In this document: one piece after another, positions 23,728 through 35,235 of the stretch
How the letters are laid out: each line of letters starts with the position of its first letter
Position numbering within the stretch: the stretch's first letter is position 1
Origin: Anadara kagoshimensis
Taxonomy: Eukaryota > Mollusca > Bivalvia > Arcoida > Arcidae
Reading direction: 5' to 3'
Length of the DNA stretch: 64,000 nt
Assembly (NCBI GenBank): GCA_021292105.1
Contig: CM037862.1
Location: 34,251,770-34,315,769 of the forward strand
Translations under genes and position numbers: made by a program
Notes under the pieces: generated by a model
Databases searched by the model: none
Seen by the model: the letters and a program-made list of their open reading frames with translations, nothing else
Told to the model about the DNA's origin: nothing

Positions 23728-25326
23728 AACCAAACAAATGAACGAGACAGAAAAACACGACCATATATAAGGAAGTATATTATTTAACAAAGATGCAATG
23801 GTGAGGTTGAAGTGTAAATAAAACAAGTTCTAGGATCTGACGCTGACAGAAGAAATCGAGAGTAAAAAGCAGTTGTTGTGCATTAATTATAAAATTTTGG
23901 TAATTTGGCAATTTTACATTTTTAATTAATGTTACTAACTTCGTCACAAGACAATGTAGAGGCGTAGAATTTAATTTTCTAAAAAATGTTTTTGTAATTT
24001 ATCAACACTGACTTAAACTTTGTATTTAAATTTTTTCCTGGAAAATTGAAAAAGGCGAAAAAATTAATCAAAACAAAATGACGTCACTTTCTTAGCAAAC
24101 ACTCATGTGTTAGTTTTTTATTGTTTTTTTATCCTGTTTAGTATATACGACTAATAAAATTTAGGTAATTTATTTCACGTTTTTTAATATATTTATTATT
24201 GTCGATGAGTCATTTTAGAATTTGCGACATAAGCTAACGGATTTTTATTATACATATTAACATCACTAGTATTTATTTTTTATAGAGTGATAAGATATAT
24301 TATTCTTTGACCCGGATCTCAAAATTAACGACCTAAAATGGTATATTGGTTATGCTAACAATCATTTGTATTTAATTTTTATTGGCTCCCTGATAATGCC
24401 TAAACGTATTCTGTAAAAAAAATTATATATATATAAAGGCGTTGACGGGATAACCGTCGCACCCTAGATGATAAATTAAAGAACTGGTTCCGGTTTCACA
24501 ATCATCCCTTAACTAAGATTTTCCTTAACTAATCATAGCAAATTTTTACAATCTTTATATTTTTGTCAAAACTAAATGCAGGTGTCATAAACTTGATGGA
24601 ATCAGTAAAATGACACCTTAATCCCCAATATCTTAATAATTAACAAAATTATAAAGATTTTAAATTTGCTACTTTCAGTTAAACAAAATCTCAGTTAAGA
24701 AATGATTGTGAAACCGATACATGCAACTCTAATTTAATTTCTTCTCAATCTATTTTATCTATTGTATCATCTTTGCCATAGGTATGTTCTGTGTGTTAGA
24801 ATTCTTACTCAAAACGTTGATTCATTTTGTACTAACAAATTGATATAATTTTGATTTTGATTTTTAACACCATATGGTTTCTTTCGGCGCTTTCTTTTTC
24901 CTGTCAGCAAAAGGTGAACATACATGTGCACAATATCGTTGTATTTCAAGTTTTCACTATTCTTCTCTTAACTTAATCCGTTAAACCTGATATTTTTTTT
25001 AATAATTTTGTAAAAATTTTAATTTATTCAGGTCATTTTGCAGACAAGTTTAAGCTATATTCAGGCTTTTGTCAAAAAGTTTTGAAGCAGCATATTTAAC
25101 GATTGTCCAAATGTGTAAGATATTACTTGAGAGATGCGATTATGAAACTCCTTCAAACAATTTCATAACTTTCTTAACACATGTATATATTTGTTGAATG
25201 TCAAAAATTGCATTGTCACGGTTTTCACAGATGTCTAAATGAAGTTTTAACCAAGACACTATATTTATAGTAAAGGTCGTATTTTTGGCTGGGGTGTATA
25301 CGTGTCATTTTTATGAAGAGTGTAGT
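23728..25326. other. Intergenic stretch
   Basis: No gene is seen. It is strongly AT-rich and contains one family 3 MITE at 24485-24720. Confidence 0.45.
24485..24720. mobile_element. MITE family 3 copy
   Basis: Left end ttccggtttcacaatcatcc with ttaactaagattttcc, right end aaatgattgtgaaaccg. It is more diverged than the copies at 12567 and 19258. Confidence 0.8.
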
Positions 25327-26838
25327 AGAGTCAGAGAAGACAGGTTTATGTTAATTTCAGTATCTATCATATGTTTCGTCTGTCAAAAACCACAACGATC
25401 AACTTAATAATAACCTTGTTAGTATACACTTGAAGGTAGGCATGTGACTACGAGGTTGCAGGTTCGAGCCCCAGTCGAATCTGAAGACTATAGTAGATTC
25501 AGAGAAGACAGGTTTATGTTAATTTCAGTATCTATCATATGTTTCGTCTGTCAAAAACCACAACAATCAACTTAATAATAACCTTGTTAGTATACACTTG
25601 AAGGTAGGCATGTGACTACGAGGTTGCAGGTTCGAGCCCCAGTCGAATCTGAAGACTATAGTAGAGTCAGAGAAGACAGGTTTATGTTAATTTCAGTATC
25701 TATCATATGTTTCGTCTGTCAAAAACCACAACAATCAACTTAATATTAACCTTGTTAGTATACACTTGAAGGTAGGTATGTGACTACGAGGTTGCAGGTT
25801 CGAGCCCCAGTCGAATCTGAAGACTATAGTAGAGTCAGAGAAGACAGGTTTATGTTAATTTCAGTATCTATCATATGTTTCGTCTGTCAAAAACCACAAC
25901 AATCAACTTAATAATAACCTTGTTAGTATACACTTGAAGGTAGGCATGTGACTACGAGGTTGCAGGTTCCAGCCCCAGTCGAATCTGAAGACTATAGTAG
26001 ATTCAGAGAAGACAGGTTTATGTTAATTTCAGTATCTATCATATGTTTCGTCTGTCAAAAACCACAACAATCAACTTAATAATAACCTTGTTAGTATACA
26101 CTTGAAGGTAGGCATGTGACTACGAGGTTGCAGGTTCGAGCCCCAGTCGAATCTGAAGACTATAGTAGATTCAGAGAAGACAGGTTTATGTTAATTTCAG
26201 TATCTATCATATGTTTCGTCTGTCAAAAACCACAACAATCAACTTAATAATAACCTTGTTAGTATACACTTGAAGGTAGGCATGTGACTACGAGGTTGCA
26301 GGTTCGAGCCCCAGTCGAATCTGAAGACTATAGTAGATTCAGAGAAGACAGGTTTATGTTAATTTCAGTATCTATCATATGTTTCGTCTGTCAAAAACCA
26401 CAACAATCAACTTAATAATAACCTTGTTAGTATACACTTGAAGGTAGGCATGTGACTACGAGGTTGCAGGTTCGAGCCCCAGTCGAATCTGAAGACTATA
26501 GTAGAGTCAGAGAAGACAGGTTTATGTTAATTTCAGTATCTATCATATGTTTCGTCTGTCAAAAACCACAACAATCAACTTAATAATAACCTTGTTAGTA
26601 TACACTTGAAGGTAGGCATGTGACTACGAGGTTGCAGGTTCGAGCCCCAGTCGAATCTGAAGACTATAGTAGATTCAGAGAAGACAGGTTTATGTTAATT
26701 TCAGTATCTATCATATGTTTCGTCTGTCAAAAACCACAACAATCAACTTAATAATAGCCTTGTTAGTATACACTTCAAGGTAGGTATGTGACTACAGATT
26801 CCGAGGTTGTAGGTTCGAGCCTAAGTCATCTAATTTGC
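25327..26838 (+). repeat. Nine tandem 168-bp units with a tRNA-like Pol III B-box
   Basis: Units start at 25327, 25495, 25663, 25831, 25999, 26167, 26335, 26503 and 26671, a strict 168-bp period. They differ by only a few bases (for example agagtcagag versus agattcagag). Each includes ttagtatacacttgaagg, gcatgtgactacgagg and gcaggttcgagcccc, which resembles the second half of a tRNA with a B box (GGTTCGAGCCC). The last unit is more diverged and has a small insertion near 26795. This is a young tandem array founded on a tRNA-related unit. Confidence 0.9.
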
Positions 26839-26989
26839 CTGTCAAAACCACACCATGTTAATAACCTTGATCCAGTAGTTTTGATTCCATATTATCAGAT
26901 GCAAAATATTTAGATTTTTTTTTTCCATACGACAACAACAAGATACTACCAGGCAACTTAAGACAAGTTAATGTTGTGTTATAAAGTCT

Positions 26990-27165
26990 AAAGTCTAACG
27001 AAATCCAGACTTCACTAGGCGTCGAAATAACAACCTCTAATGCAGTCCAAATTCGCCGTTGACAATTTCGACGCCTAATGAAATCCAAAAACTTAAATAA
27101 ATGAAGGACTGTATTTGACTTCTCGTTTGACGCGTCAATCTTTGGATTTCATTAGGCGCCGGACA
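26990..27165. repeat. Degraded relic of the TTCATTAGGCGTC palindromic family
   Basis: Contains several copies of attaggcgtcg and gacgcctaatg in both orientations, matching the core motif of the large element at 44302-48099, but without the terminal TGTAACAACTCC. It lies between the 168-bp array and the tRNA pair. Confidence 0.6.
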
Positions 27166-27265
27166 CCATTAGGACTTGCTACATGTGTTCAGTATATCAT
27201 GAGTTCCATGCAAAAATCTTGTGAAATTCAAACCAAATATATTTCAAAAATAAATAGTAAATCAA

Positions 27266-27338
27266 TGGAGAATCCGGGCATCGATCCCGGTACCTCTCGC
27301 ATGCTAAGCGAGCGCTCTACCATTTGAGCTAATTCCCC
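27266..27338 (-). tRNA. tRNA-Ala (AGC)
   Basis: A 73-nt cloverleaf. The acceptor stem GGGGAAT pairs with ATTCTCC and includes a G3:U70 wobble, the classic alanine identity element. The D arm is gctc/gagc. The anticodon arm is ctcgc-ttAGCat-gcgag. A 5-nt variable loop follows, then a fully paired T arm ccggg-atcgatg-cccgg and discriminator A73. There is no intron. Downstream on the minus strand a T5 run at the complement of 27246-27250 can end Pol III transcription. It faces a second copy on the opposite strand about 200 bp away. Confidence 0.97.
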
Positions 27339-27541
27339 GTTGAAAGCTCATCATGAACATGCTTTGGTTGAAAGGTTGAACTTGTAGAGACAGCCAATTG
27401 GTTGGGAAGATACGGTTGTATTCGATAAATTTATATTATTCATCACTATATATAGCATTTTTCTTTTTTGTTATGTTCAACAGGTTATCAAGTGCTTAGA
27501 TAGTTCTTGGATGCTCTATATCTCATGTCTATCTGTACAAC

Positions 27542-27614
27542 GGGGAATTAGCTCAAATGGTAGAGCGCTCGCTTAGCATGCGAGAGGTACCGAGATCGAT
27601 GCCCGGATTCTCCA
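27542..27614 (+). tRNA. tRNA-Ala (AGC), second copy with one T-stem mismatch
   Basis: Same 73-nt sequence as the minus-strand copy, with the G3:U70 pair and AGC anticodon, except that the T stem reads ccgag instead of ccggg, giving an A-C mismatch with cccgg. The four bases before it (caac) and about 25 bases after it (actatttatttttg) are shared with the other copy, showing an inverted duplication that includes flanks. It may still be functional, since a single T-stem mismatch is often tolerated, but it could be an early-decay copy. Confidence 0.92.
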
Positions 27615-27620
27615 TTTTTT
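27615..27620 (+). terminator. Pol III terminator of plus-strand tRNA-Ala
   Basis: A run of six T residues immediately after the discriminator base. Confidence 0.85.
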
Positions 27621-27911
27621 ATACTATTTATTTTTGCAATAGTATTTGGTGTGCATACCACAATTGTATAGAACATATTTGCTTGCTATGCTATGCATGA
27701 CTTACTAGATGTACATTTCCAACCAAACCGGAGATGGTAAGGTATACTATTTGGTTTATGTTGGTTACTATTGTTCTGACTTATCAAAACATTTTTAGAG
27801 AGTCAATATTTGGAAATTAAAAATAAAAAGTTGTATTGGATGAACAGTTTGTAAACACTATACCCGGACCATTAAGAACACGTGTACGCAAAATCAAAGT
27901 GCACCAAACAT

Positions 27912-28128
27912 AATGTACAGATCTGTCCAAAATTTAACACTAAGCCCACCAATAAGTACCAAATCGGCAGCTCATCTCGGAGCCCTCGTTAGCGATATCT
28001 AGACAGTTGTTTGGTCACTTCTATCTTTCTCTCAGCAGCTTTTCTGTCAATAACTATCCATATCTTGACAGCCAAGCTTCGACTCCTTTTCGTTAGCTCA
28101 ATGTTAAACTTTCGACAGGTCTGTACTG
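27912..28128. mobile_element. MITE family 1 copy
   Basis: Left end near gtacagatctgtccaaaa with tttaacactaag, right end ttcgacaggtctgtactg, followed by TA. About 217 bp. Its left terminus is slightly decayed. Confidence 0.75.
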
Positions 28129-28130
28129 TA

Positions 28131-29394
28131 CACATACCCCCTTCGGTGGCTTTAAAAGCAAATGATTGACAAGAAATCAAAAGGACTTATGTTAAGTTAT
28201 TCAGGTGTGTAAGTTAATAAATACTTACATCCTTGTCCCAGTTTCAACACAGAGGTTAAACTTGGGTATATGAAACCTTTTTATGCATACATTGTAATGA
28301 AACATTCAACTCTGAAAAAAGTACACGAATTGTTCTATATTTAGACTTGATGGTTCTGAATATTGACCCCGAGAAATTGGTGTTTGTTACATGAAACCAT
28401 ACGATCGTCGCTGTAACAGTACTCGCTTTCACGAACTCGAATCCTGAGCTTTAAGTTTTTAAATTTAGTATGCGTTAAGTAATTGTAACTGTCAAGATAG
28501 CTACCAGTTACCCAGTCCTGGATTTTCATCATTTAATAAAATGTATTTGCGACTCAGTGTCTTGTTTTTCATAAGTTTTCTTTTGTCAACAGGTTGTTTT
28601 CTCTCTGCGTCAATAAAATCTCATTTAAAACTGACTTAACAAAAAAGGAAACATTTTAAGTCAACAGAACCTAGTTTAAATTCACCTCAGTAGACACATT
28701 CAAAAGTAATATGTTTTTTGACATCACTATCTTTTTAATTATCAAAATCTAGTTTACAACAAATAAGTTGTTTATGTACACCGTAAATGGTTCATTATGC
28801 AGGTTCCTTTGAATTGAAAGAGAGGCTTGATATTAGAAATATCACGTCGCGCGCGGCTGTAGACACCTAAACAGGAGGTGCTTACCCTTCCGGAGCACCT
28901 GACCTCACTTGCTTAATGAAAATCAACGGGTTAAACTTAAGTTGCAAGTTTTATATAGCTTTACTTTGCTTTTGGGGTTGCGAAGTATGTTTATTTTTGA
29001 AATAACTGGACAAGGGGAAGTATAGTTTTTTCTTAAAACAATTGTCAGCACTAAAAAAACTTTAACAGAGGTGCAATCTATGACGATGTGCTTACCTTCC
29101 ACAACGATTTCGTTTCATCGGAGTTTTTTCACTTGTATGATCGACCCGATGGAACCTTTTCCCTCCATACAGAAAAAAGGCTACTCTTAATTTCAATTCT
29201 GTTAAGAATCTTGTTTCAGAGTCTTTAGGATATTCCAACTTGTCCCGGAGCTTGCATAAGGCCACTAGTGATTTCAATTCTGTTCATATTCTTGTTTTAG
29301 AGTCTTTTGTACGGAGCCTTGTATTAGCATTAAACACTTTTCTTTAACATCCCTTTTACTTGTTCGTAAGTATAGGGAACATAGTTTACATATA
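28131..29394. other. Intergenic stretch
   Basis: No supported gene. It contains a well-kept family D repeat at about 28855-29000 (caggaggtgcttacccttcc, then ggagcacctgacctcac). Confidence 0.45.
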
Positions 29395-29619
29395 GTACAG
29401 ACATGTGGAAAGTTTAACAACACGCAAACGAATTAATGTCGAATCGGTAACTTATCCCCGAACTTATCCTCTCGTTACCTATGTCTCAAGAGCTTTAACA
29501 GCAGCTGGTCTTTCCGGCAGCTTTTCGGCCACTTGTTATCCATATTTTCTCTGTCACTCGGCAGCCGACCTTCGACCCCTTTTTCGTTTCAGTGTTAAAC
29601 TTTCGACATGACTGTATTG
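29395..29619. mobile_element. MITE family 1 copy, decayed
   Basis: Left end gtacagacatgtggaaag, right end tttcgacatgactgtattg, TA on both sides. About 225 bp. Terminal repeats carry several substitutions. Confidence 0.7.
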
Positions 29620-30287
29620 TATATCAAAGAGAATCATTTTACTTTTAAAATATAAATCCATTATAGATGCGATCTTGGTCTCAAGTGATGTGTTAACAAA
29701 AAAAACTTACTAACACTTTTTGTATTTAACACTTTTAAAATGAACTTTACACCAATTGGTTCAACAACACGACATAACCCTGTGTTATGCTACTTACCGG
29801 TGCTTTAATTTAGTACAGATGAACTAGGATTCAAATATTCAGAGCACTCTCTGAACATGTTCAAATGAAAGAAGTAAGTGTTGAGTGGGAGGAGAGTATG
29901 TTCTATAGGTCAATTTTAAAATTACTCAACTCAAGCTTTTGTTGAATGCTGGGATTATTTTAGTTGCAATTTCCTTTCGTTTTTTCAGCTCTCGAATCTC
30001 AGTCAGCAGATCCTAGTGAGAAATGTTTTGACAGTTTGCTTGTCGAATGTCAATGGTTTTGTAATTGTAGGGAACTTCGAGTTTCTCTTCCATTCTAGAA
30101 CTGGAAGGCTTGATATAAATGGAAATAAACTTGACTTGGACCATTGCTAAAAGTAAACGATTCTTTCTTTTCTTTTTGGTATCTTTTTTGATATCCATTA
30201 TCCTAATTTTTTACTTTTGGTGAAAATAAAAAACCGTAAGACAACAGTATTTTACTACCGAATCAAGATTCGTTATATGAAAACAGA

Positions 30288-30445
30288 GGAGAAAACCGGA
30301 GTGCCCCAAAATCTATCGACCTTGACAGCTTAATCGAACTGACGCACTTTCTCATAATAGCATCTGCCTGAGTGGAATTAGAATCAAATCTGTGTTTTAA
30401 TCCGAAAGCTTGTGCTTTAGACCATTGGGCCCCGAAACCCCCGAC
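30288..30445 (-). mobile_element. SINE with tRNA-Ser/Leu-like head (family C), partial
   Basis: On the plus strand it reads gagaaaaccggagtgcccc, then a decayed B-box complement (ggaattagaatcaaatctg), then tgctttagaccattgggccc, the complement of an A-box region. The same layout is seen at 51781-51868 (minus) and 34982-35235 (plus). Confidence 0.6.
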
Positions 30446-32269
30446 AAAACAGTGAGTCGAGTCTAAAATTACACTTACATGCCGGTGTATATTGAGGATG
30501 TATGTCTTTAGGATGTATATAGGATTTATAAGTTTATAGTATGTTTTACCTCTATAAGGAGATATAGAGATCAAATAATTCATTAAATAGCTTCTCTTAC
30601 AACATTAAGTTGATGGTAATGGAGATATGAAGGATTCTTGTTACTTCAATGTAAAGTGTATTTTAAAACATCCTCAAATCTAGAGACTTTGTCGAGTGGT
30701 ATTTCCCTTTTGTTACACTTAAAAATATTTATAACATATTTCTGATATAAATCTCTACTTCACTTGTAATTCCGGTCTGTCAATGAAAAATTGCCGAGAG
30801 GTAGGTAATAATACGACTGTCATATTTCCTTACTTACAGTACACGATGTGTATCAACGTACACCGGAAATAACGATCAACGAAACAACTGAAATTTTACC
30901 TGCAGGCTGGCCAATTCGGCGGATTTATCCGTTTTTGACGGATTTGTACCACGAAAATGGATAAAATGACGGTTGAAATTTTTAAAATAAGTCAAATACA
31001 TGTAGACGGATTTTTCCCATTTTGACGATTTCTTATTAAAAGTACTAAAAATTCGTTCTTTTGATATGGAAATTGTGCCAAAAACAAACACTTAAAGATA
31101 AAAAAGTACCTAAATGGCAAACTTGCGCACTAAAAATGTACCGCTCTTGACAAATAAATAAATTTGATTGGTCAGCCAGCTGTACCCGTCTTCCCGTGAC
31201 ATTAATATCGTGCGGCGGCTCTACATGCACTATTTTCTCTTGATTGTAATTTTGCCTCAGTCCAGAAATTCAATCATATAATTACTTTTCACTGTGGGGC
31301 TTTCCACATTTTCTTCTGTTGTTTAAGGTGTATAATAATCACCAATCTACCTGTGTGGCGATCTTTTGAACCAACAAATCCTTTAAAGATTAAGTCAAGA
31401 TTTTTACCAAGCACCTAAAAACTTGAAATGCAACTAATGTAAACTGAAATAGTACGGAGCCCCTTCTAGGTGACATGGTAAATGTAGCCTAAACAACACA
31501 CAACACAATAAACAAACGACATAAGAAAACAAGAAGTAAATCATCTCTTCTTGTCCAAGTTTTAAAAGTATTTTTAATGATCTGGTGGTAGTTAATTCCG
31601 CTGTACGTCAACACATCGTGACAGTATATTTGATATTCATTAAAGTTTTGAAGACTTGGGTCAGATTTTAAAAAACGAGACGCATTGTTTCTCTTCCTTG
31701 CCATGACCTGCGTTCTGGTAGTAGCTAGTTCTGGAGTACGTTGATACACAATGATAAAATATAGCATTGTAATTTTGAAGATTTGGGTCAGATTTTGACG
31801 CAGACATGTTGCAAGGATAATTTGCCGTAACTAATGGACATCAAACTACTAACCACAAGTGGTTTAGCTTATTAGACTAATTTGTAACAATTTGTGAGTA
31901 CTTGTGACAATTCATGAAAGGAATTTTGTATGTGTCCGGTCATATTTAACTAGTTTTAAAGGGGTATTATATGTTCACCTTGTCGGACACCAACTTCCAA
32001 TCGGATTTAAAATAAAAGCATCTAAATACATTTGAATTTTCCAACTAGAAAGGTCAATGCACTATATACAATTGTCACAAATGAAAAAATGTCTAGAGGC
32101 CAGAAAAACCAAAAATACATAAACAAAGCGACCAAAAATAAGAAATAAGATATTATTATAAAATTCCCGACTTTGGACAAGCACCGGGCATTCTCTTATA
32201 ATAAATGCTGTAATTCAGTGGAAAAAGTCGTATTGAAACTTTTGATTGCAAGCTTTATATTAGAGTTCA

Positions 32270-32575
32270 TTTGAGTTGAGTAATGATGTTTAACGTTCCT
32301 GTCAAGAATATTTCACTTATATCGAGACGTCGCCAGCTATAAGGTGCAGAAATTTTGTCTATGCGTTGCTCTGATTGTATCACAGCAGGTTTATTTATCG
32401 TGTCACACCTACTCTAACACGAGACCTCGTTTATTTTAAGTTCCGAAAGAACCGCGAATGCCAAGTGCTTGACGAAAGTACAGTTACTACCCAATTTCAA
32501 GTCTAGGGCCAGACCCGGTCGGGGTTCGAACCCACAACCTCCCACTTATGGAGCGAGCACTCTTTATATTAAAGC
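32270..32575 (-). mobile_element. tRNA-derived SINE, family B
   Basis: Plus-strand text shows the tail (gatgtttaacgttcctgtca), ttatatcgagacgtcgccag, and ends in ggggttcgaacccacaacct, the complement of a tRNA-like B box. It is moderately diverged from the copy at 20225. Confidence 0.7.
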
Positions 32576-33101
32576 CATGATTTTGGGTTCTGTTATTCAA
32601 GCTACACTATACTAAATAATTTTGTCGTTTTCAACCATGAGATCAGTGTTTCACCAACTACCCGATTTGATAAGATAGTTATATTCTGTATGCGTCTCAT
32701 AAACTTTTTTTAATGTTATCGTAAATCAGAAGTAAAGAGAACGCTAAAGTAGTATTCATATAATTAAAATTAAGCGTATCAAACCATAAAATACATTTAT
32801 TTTATATTCAATTTTTAAACTTTAGTATATCACTTACTTTAATGTCAGTAAATAGTTTCTTTTATTTGATCACGTGATGAACTAAACCGCCCTAAATCTA
32901 GGGGTTTATCGTGTATGAGAATCGCTCTGCTGAAATTAAAAGATGTGAATTTTAGTGGTAAATCCAGTCTTTGTTAACATAGATTTCAATTTGTTATTAT
33001 AATACTGTACATACTGGAGCATTTTTTCATATAAAATTAGAAATTATTTTTGTATTCGTCTTTTTACTCCACCGTTTATCTATACACTACTAAGTCTCTA
33101 A

Positions 33102-34972
33102 AGGCCCGGTCACACAGCGCTTTACGGCTTAATCACGTCCATAACCCGTCAAAAATGGTCTCCCGTGAAGCAGACGATTGTTTGCGTTGATGTCGTGTTT
33201 AGGACGAGCTACAGTCGATTTATAGACGTGGCAGAACGCGGCGAAAAATCTGAACGGCGTCGGACGCGGCAAAAAGTTTTGAACTGCTCAAAACTTTAGT
33301 CCGCGGACAACCACGGGCGGCACACGTGGAACAGACGTGCAACACACGTGAAAAACACGCAATAATCCGTGTTTCGGCCGTGATTAAAACTTGGGGAGAC
33401 GCGGTAGGACGCAAAAGTTTAGCGGTCTGTCACGGGCAGACCACGGTCATCGGACGCGTGTTACGCGTTAGTATCACGGGAAATAACGTGTGTTTAGCGT
33501 CTTATCACTAAGAAATGGATTTTTCCGCGTATATAGCACTACCTAAGCCCGTTAAACGGCGTCTGGAACAAGTTCTAGATACGATTGATCACTGCCTAAT
33601 CACTTGTGTATCACTTCTGATTTGCGGCATAAAAATACCGTAATTTTATTAGATCTTGACACTTGCAGTCTAGATGTTTGGGGAGCATATTGCTTGTAAA
33701 GCTCATGCCAACACTGGGTCCGACTACTTCAACTATAAAGGCTTCTTCAGTGTTATCCTCCTAGCAGTCGTGTCTTCGGACTACAAGTTCCTGTGGATAG
33801 ACGTAAGCGGCAAGGGGTCCTCCTCTGATGCCCACACCTACAAGGAGGGTCTGCAAAACAATGACATCCTGCAAAACATAGCTTCCCTTAGCCAGATCCT
33901 CTGCCAGGTAACACACAGGATGTACACCACTTCCTGGTAGGTGACGATGCCTTCGGACTCCGGACCTACATGATGAAGCCCTATGCTAATAGGGACATGA
34001 CAAGAGAGCAGAGGGTATTTAACTATCGACTGTCGCTGGCCAGACGGGTAGTTGAAAATTCATTCGGGATCCTTGCCAACAGATTTCAAGTTCTCCTGAC
34101 TATCATGATGCATGATGCATGAAGCTGACACTGTCAGGCTGCTGGTCAAGGCGTGCGTACTCCATCACAACCTGATGAGAACACATTACCCGGTTAAGAG
34201 GCTGGTGGACTGGGGGTGTCCAGATGGAGCCCTGATGTTTGGTGCTTGGCGTGAAGACAGGAAACTTGAAGACACGAGGCCTGATAGAGTACCATGATCC
34301 AACAGAGATGTCGGGCTAGCCAAGGCCTAGAAGAACCACATCATGCAGTGGTGCAATTCCCCACTGGAAGGGTGCCGTGGCCGGATGACATGCTCCTCCC
34401 CATTAACTATGCAACTGATCATGTTAGTTAGGGAAGCTGGAGCACCGATATGTAAATGTTGATGTGATACTAAGTAATGATAATTGATATATGTACTGAT
34501 GACATAACAGTCATATTGTATTAATGTAATGAATTGAAATGTAAAATGCGTTTGGCAGTTTTGACTTTACTAGATTAAAACTAAATTAAAACTTTTATAT
34601 GCTTCCGACGACGCCTAGCCGCGATTACCGTGATTGAGCAGTGCTATGGCAGTGGAGTGTCCGTTTTACATCTGCGCTCAACACGTGATCGACAGTGCTA
34701 CAGGCGCGATGAGGCCGCGGTTAGCCGTGGTAACTTCCCACTTTTTTCCCCGCGTTCGAACACGTGCGAACCTATTTTTAGCCTTACACGTGGCTGGACG
34801 TGGTTAGCCGTTCTTAGGCAGTGCTTCAGCAGTGGAACAGCCGCCGACGGCCATACCCCGTACAAAGCATGGCCAAGCCAAAATTGAACAAAAATTACCA
34901 CTTACGACCACGTCCACTAGATTTTCATAACTTTTTGAACGTGATTTAGACGTGGAGTGCTGTGTGACCGGG
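33102..34972 (+). mobile_element. Decayed PIF/Harbinger DNA transposon
   Basis: Terminal inverted repeats: left CCCGGTCACACAGCGCT at 33105, right end AGTGCTGTGTGACCGGG at 34972, with further matching subterminal bases (aatcacgt on both sides). TAA lies at 33099-33101 on the left (three bases outside the matching end) and at 34973-34975 on the right, consistent with the 3-bp TWA target of PIF/Harbinger. Subterminal zones (33120-33500 and 34615-34970) are rich in CpG and acgtg/cgcgg words unlike the surrounding AT-rich DNA. The centre holds a broken transposase (33674-34300). The element is about 1.87 kb and shorter than intact relatives; the myb-like second gene and the transposase N-terminus are not seen. 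Confidence 0.85.
33674..34300 (+). pseudogene. Harbinger-type (HARBI1-like, DDE_Tnp_4) transposase fragment, frameshifted
   Basis: Three reading frames in series carry pieces of one HARBI1-like nuclease. Frame 1 (33674-33940) reads NTGSDYFNYKGFFSVILLAV and DYKFLWIDVSGKGSSSDA. A second frame (about 33930-34120) reads HFLVGDDAFGLRTYMMKPY, FNYRLSLARRVVENSFGIL and ANRFQV. A third (34127-34300) reads LLVKACVLHHNLMR. At least two single-step frameshifts separate them, one near 33925 and one in an atgatgcatgatgcat slip at about 34106-34121. The first catalytic Asp, normally in (I/V)DGKH, appears as Phe in MFGEH. The 5' part of the gene is missing. Not functional. Confidence 0.85.
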
Positions 34973-34981
34973 TAAGAAACG

Positions 34982-35235
34982 AAGACACGGTGGCCAAGGG
35001 TCCAAAGCACGCTTCCGGATCACTGCGCCTCTCACCGCCTGGGTTCGATCCCAATATGGCAGATCCTAGTGCAAGAACGTTTGCCAGTTCTTTGTTGACG
35101 TTCGGTGGTTTTCTCCGGGTATTCAGATTTCTTCCTACCAGCCAAGAACTGGGTGCCTCTAAGAATCATGCAACAACTAAACTATCGCAGCTGTTTAAAC
35201 GTTCAAGATGTGTTTCTTCTCTATGGAACTAATTG
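34982..35235 (+). mobile_element. SINE with tRNA-Ser/Leu-like head (family C)
   Basis: The head reads acggtggccaagggtccaaa (A box region) and cctgggttcgatcccaatat (B box). The body continues with gttcggtggttttctccggg and tttcttcctaccagcc, the same words seen in reverse complement in other copies. It abuts the right end of the Harbinger element. Confidence 0.7.

Larger units (their letters stand above)
29622..33101. other. Intergenic stretch with SINE copies
   Basis: No supported gene. It holds a tRNA-headed SINE on the minus strand at about 30288-30445 (complement of a head with tttagaccattgggcccc) and a family B SINE at 32270-32575. The remainder is unassigned AT-rich sequence. Confidence 0.45.

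Noticed and set aside
34630..35010. Overlapping open frames on both strands
   Set aside because: They lie in the CpG-rich subterminal region of the Harbinger element, where stops are rare by composition; no domain is visible.
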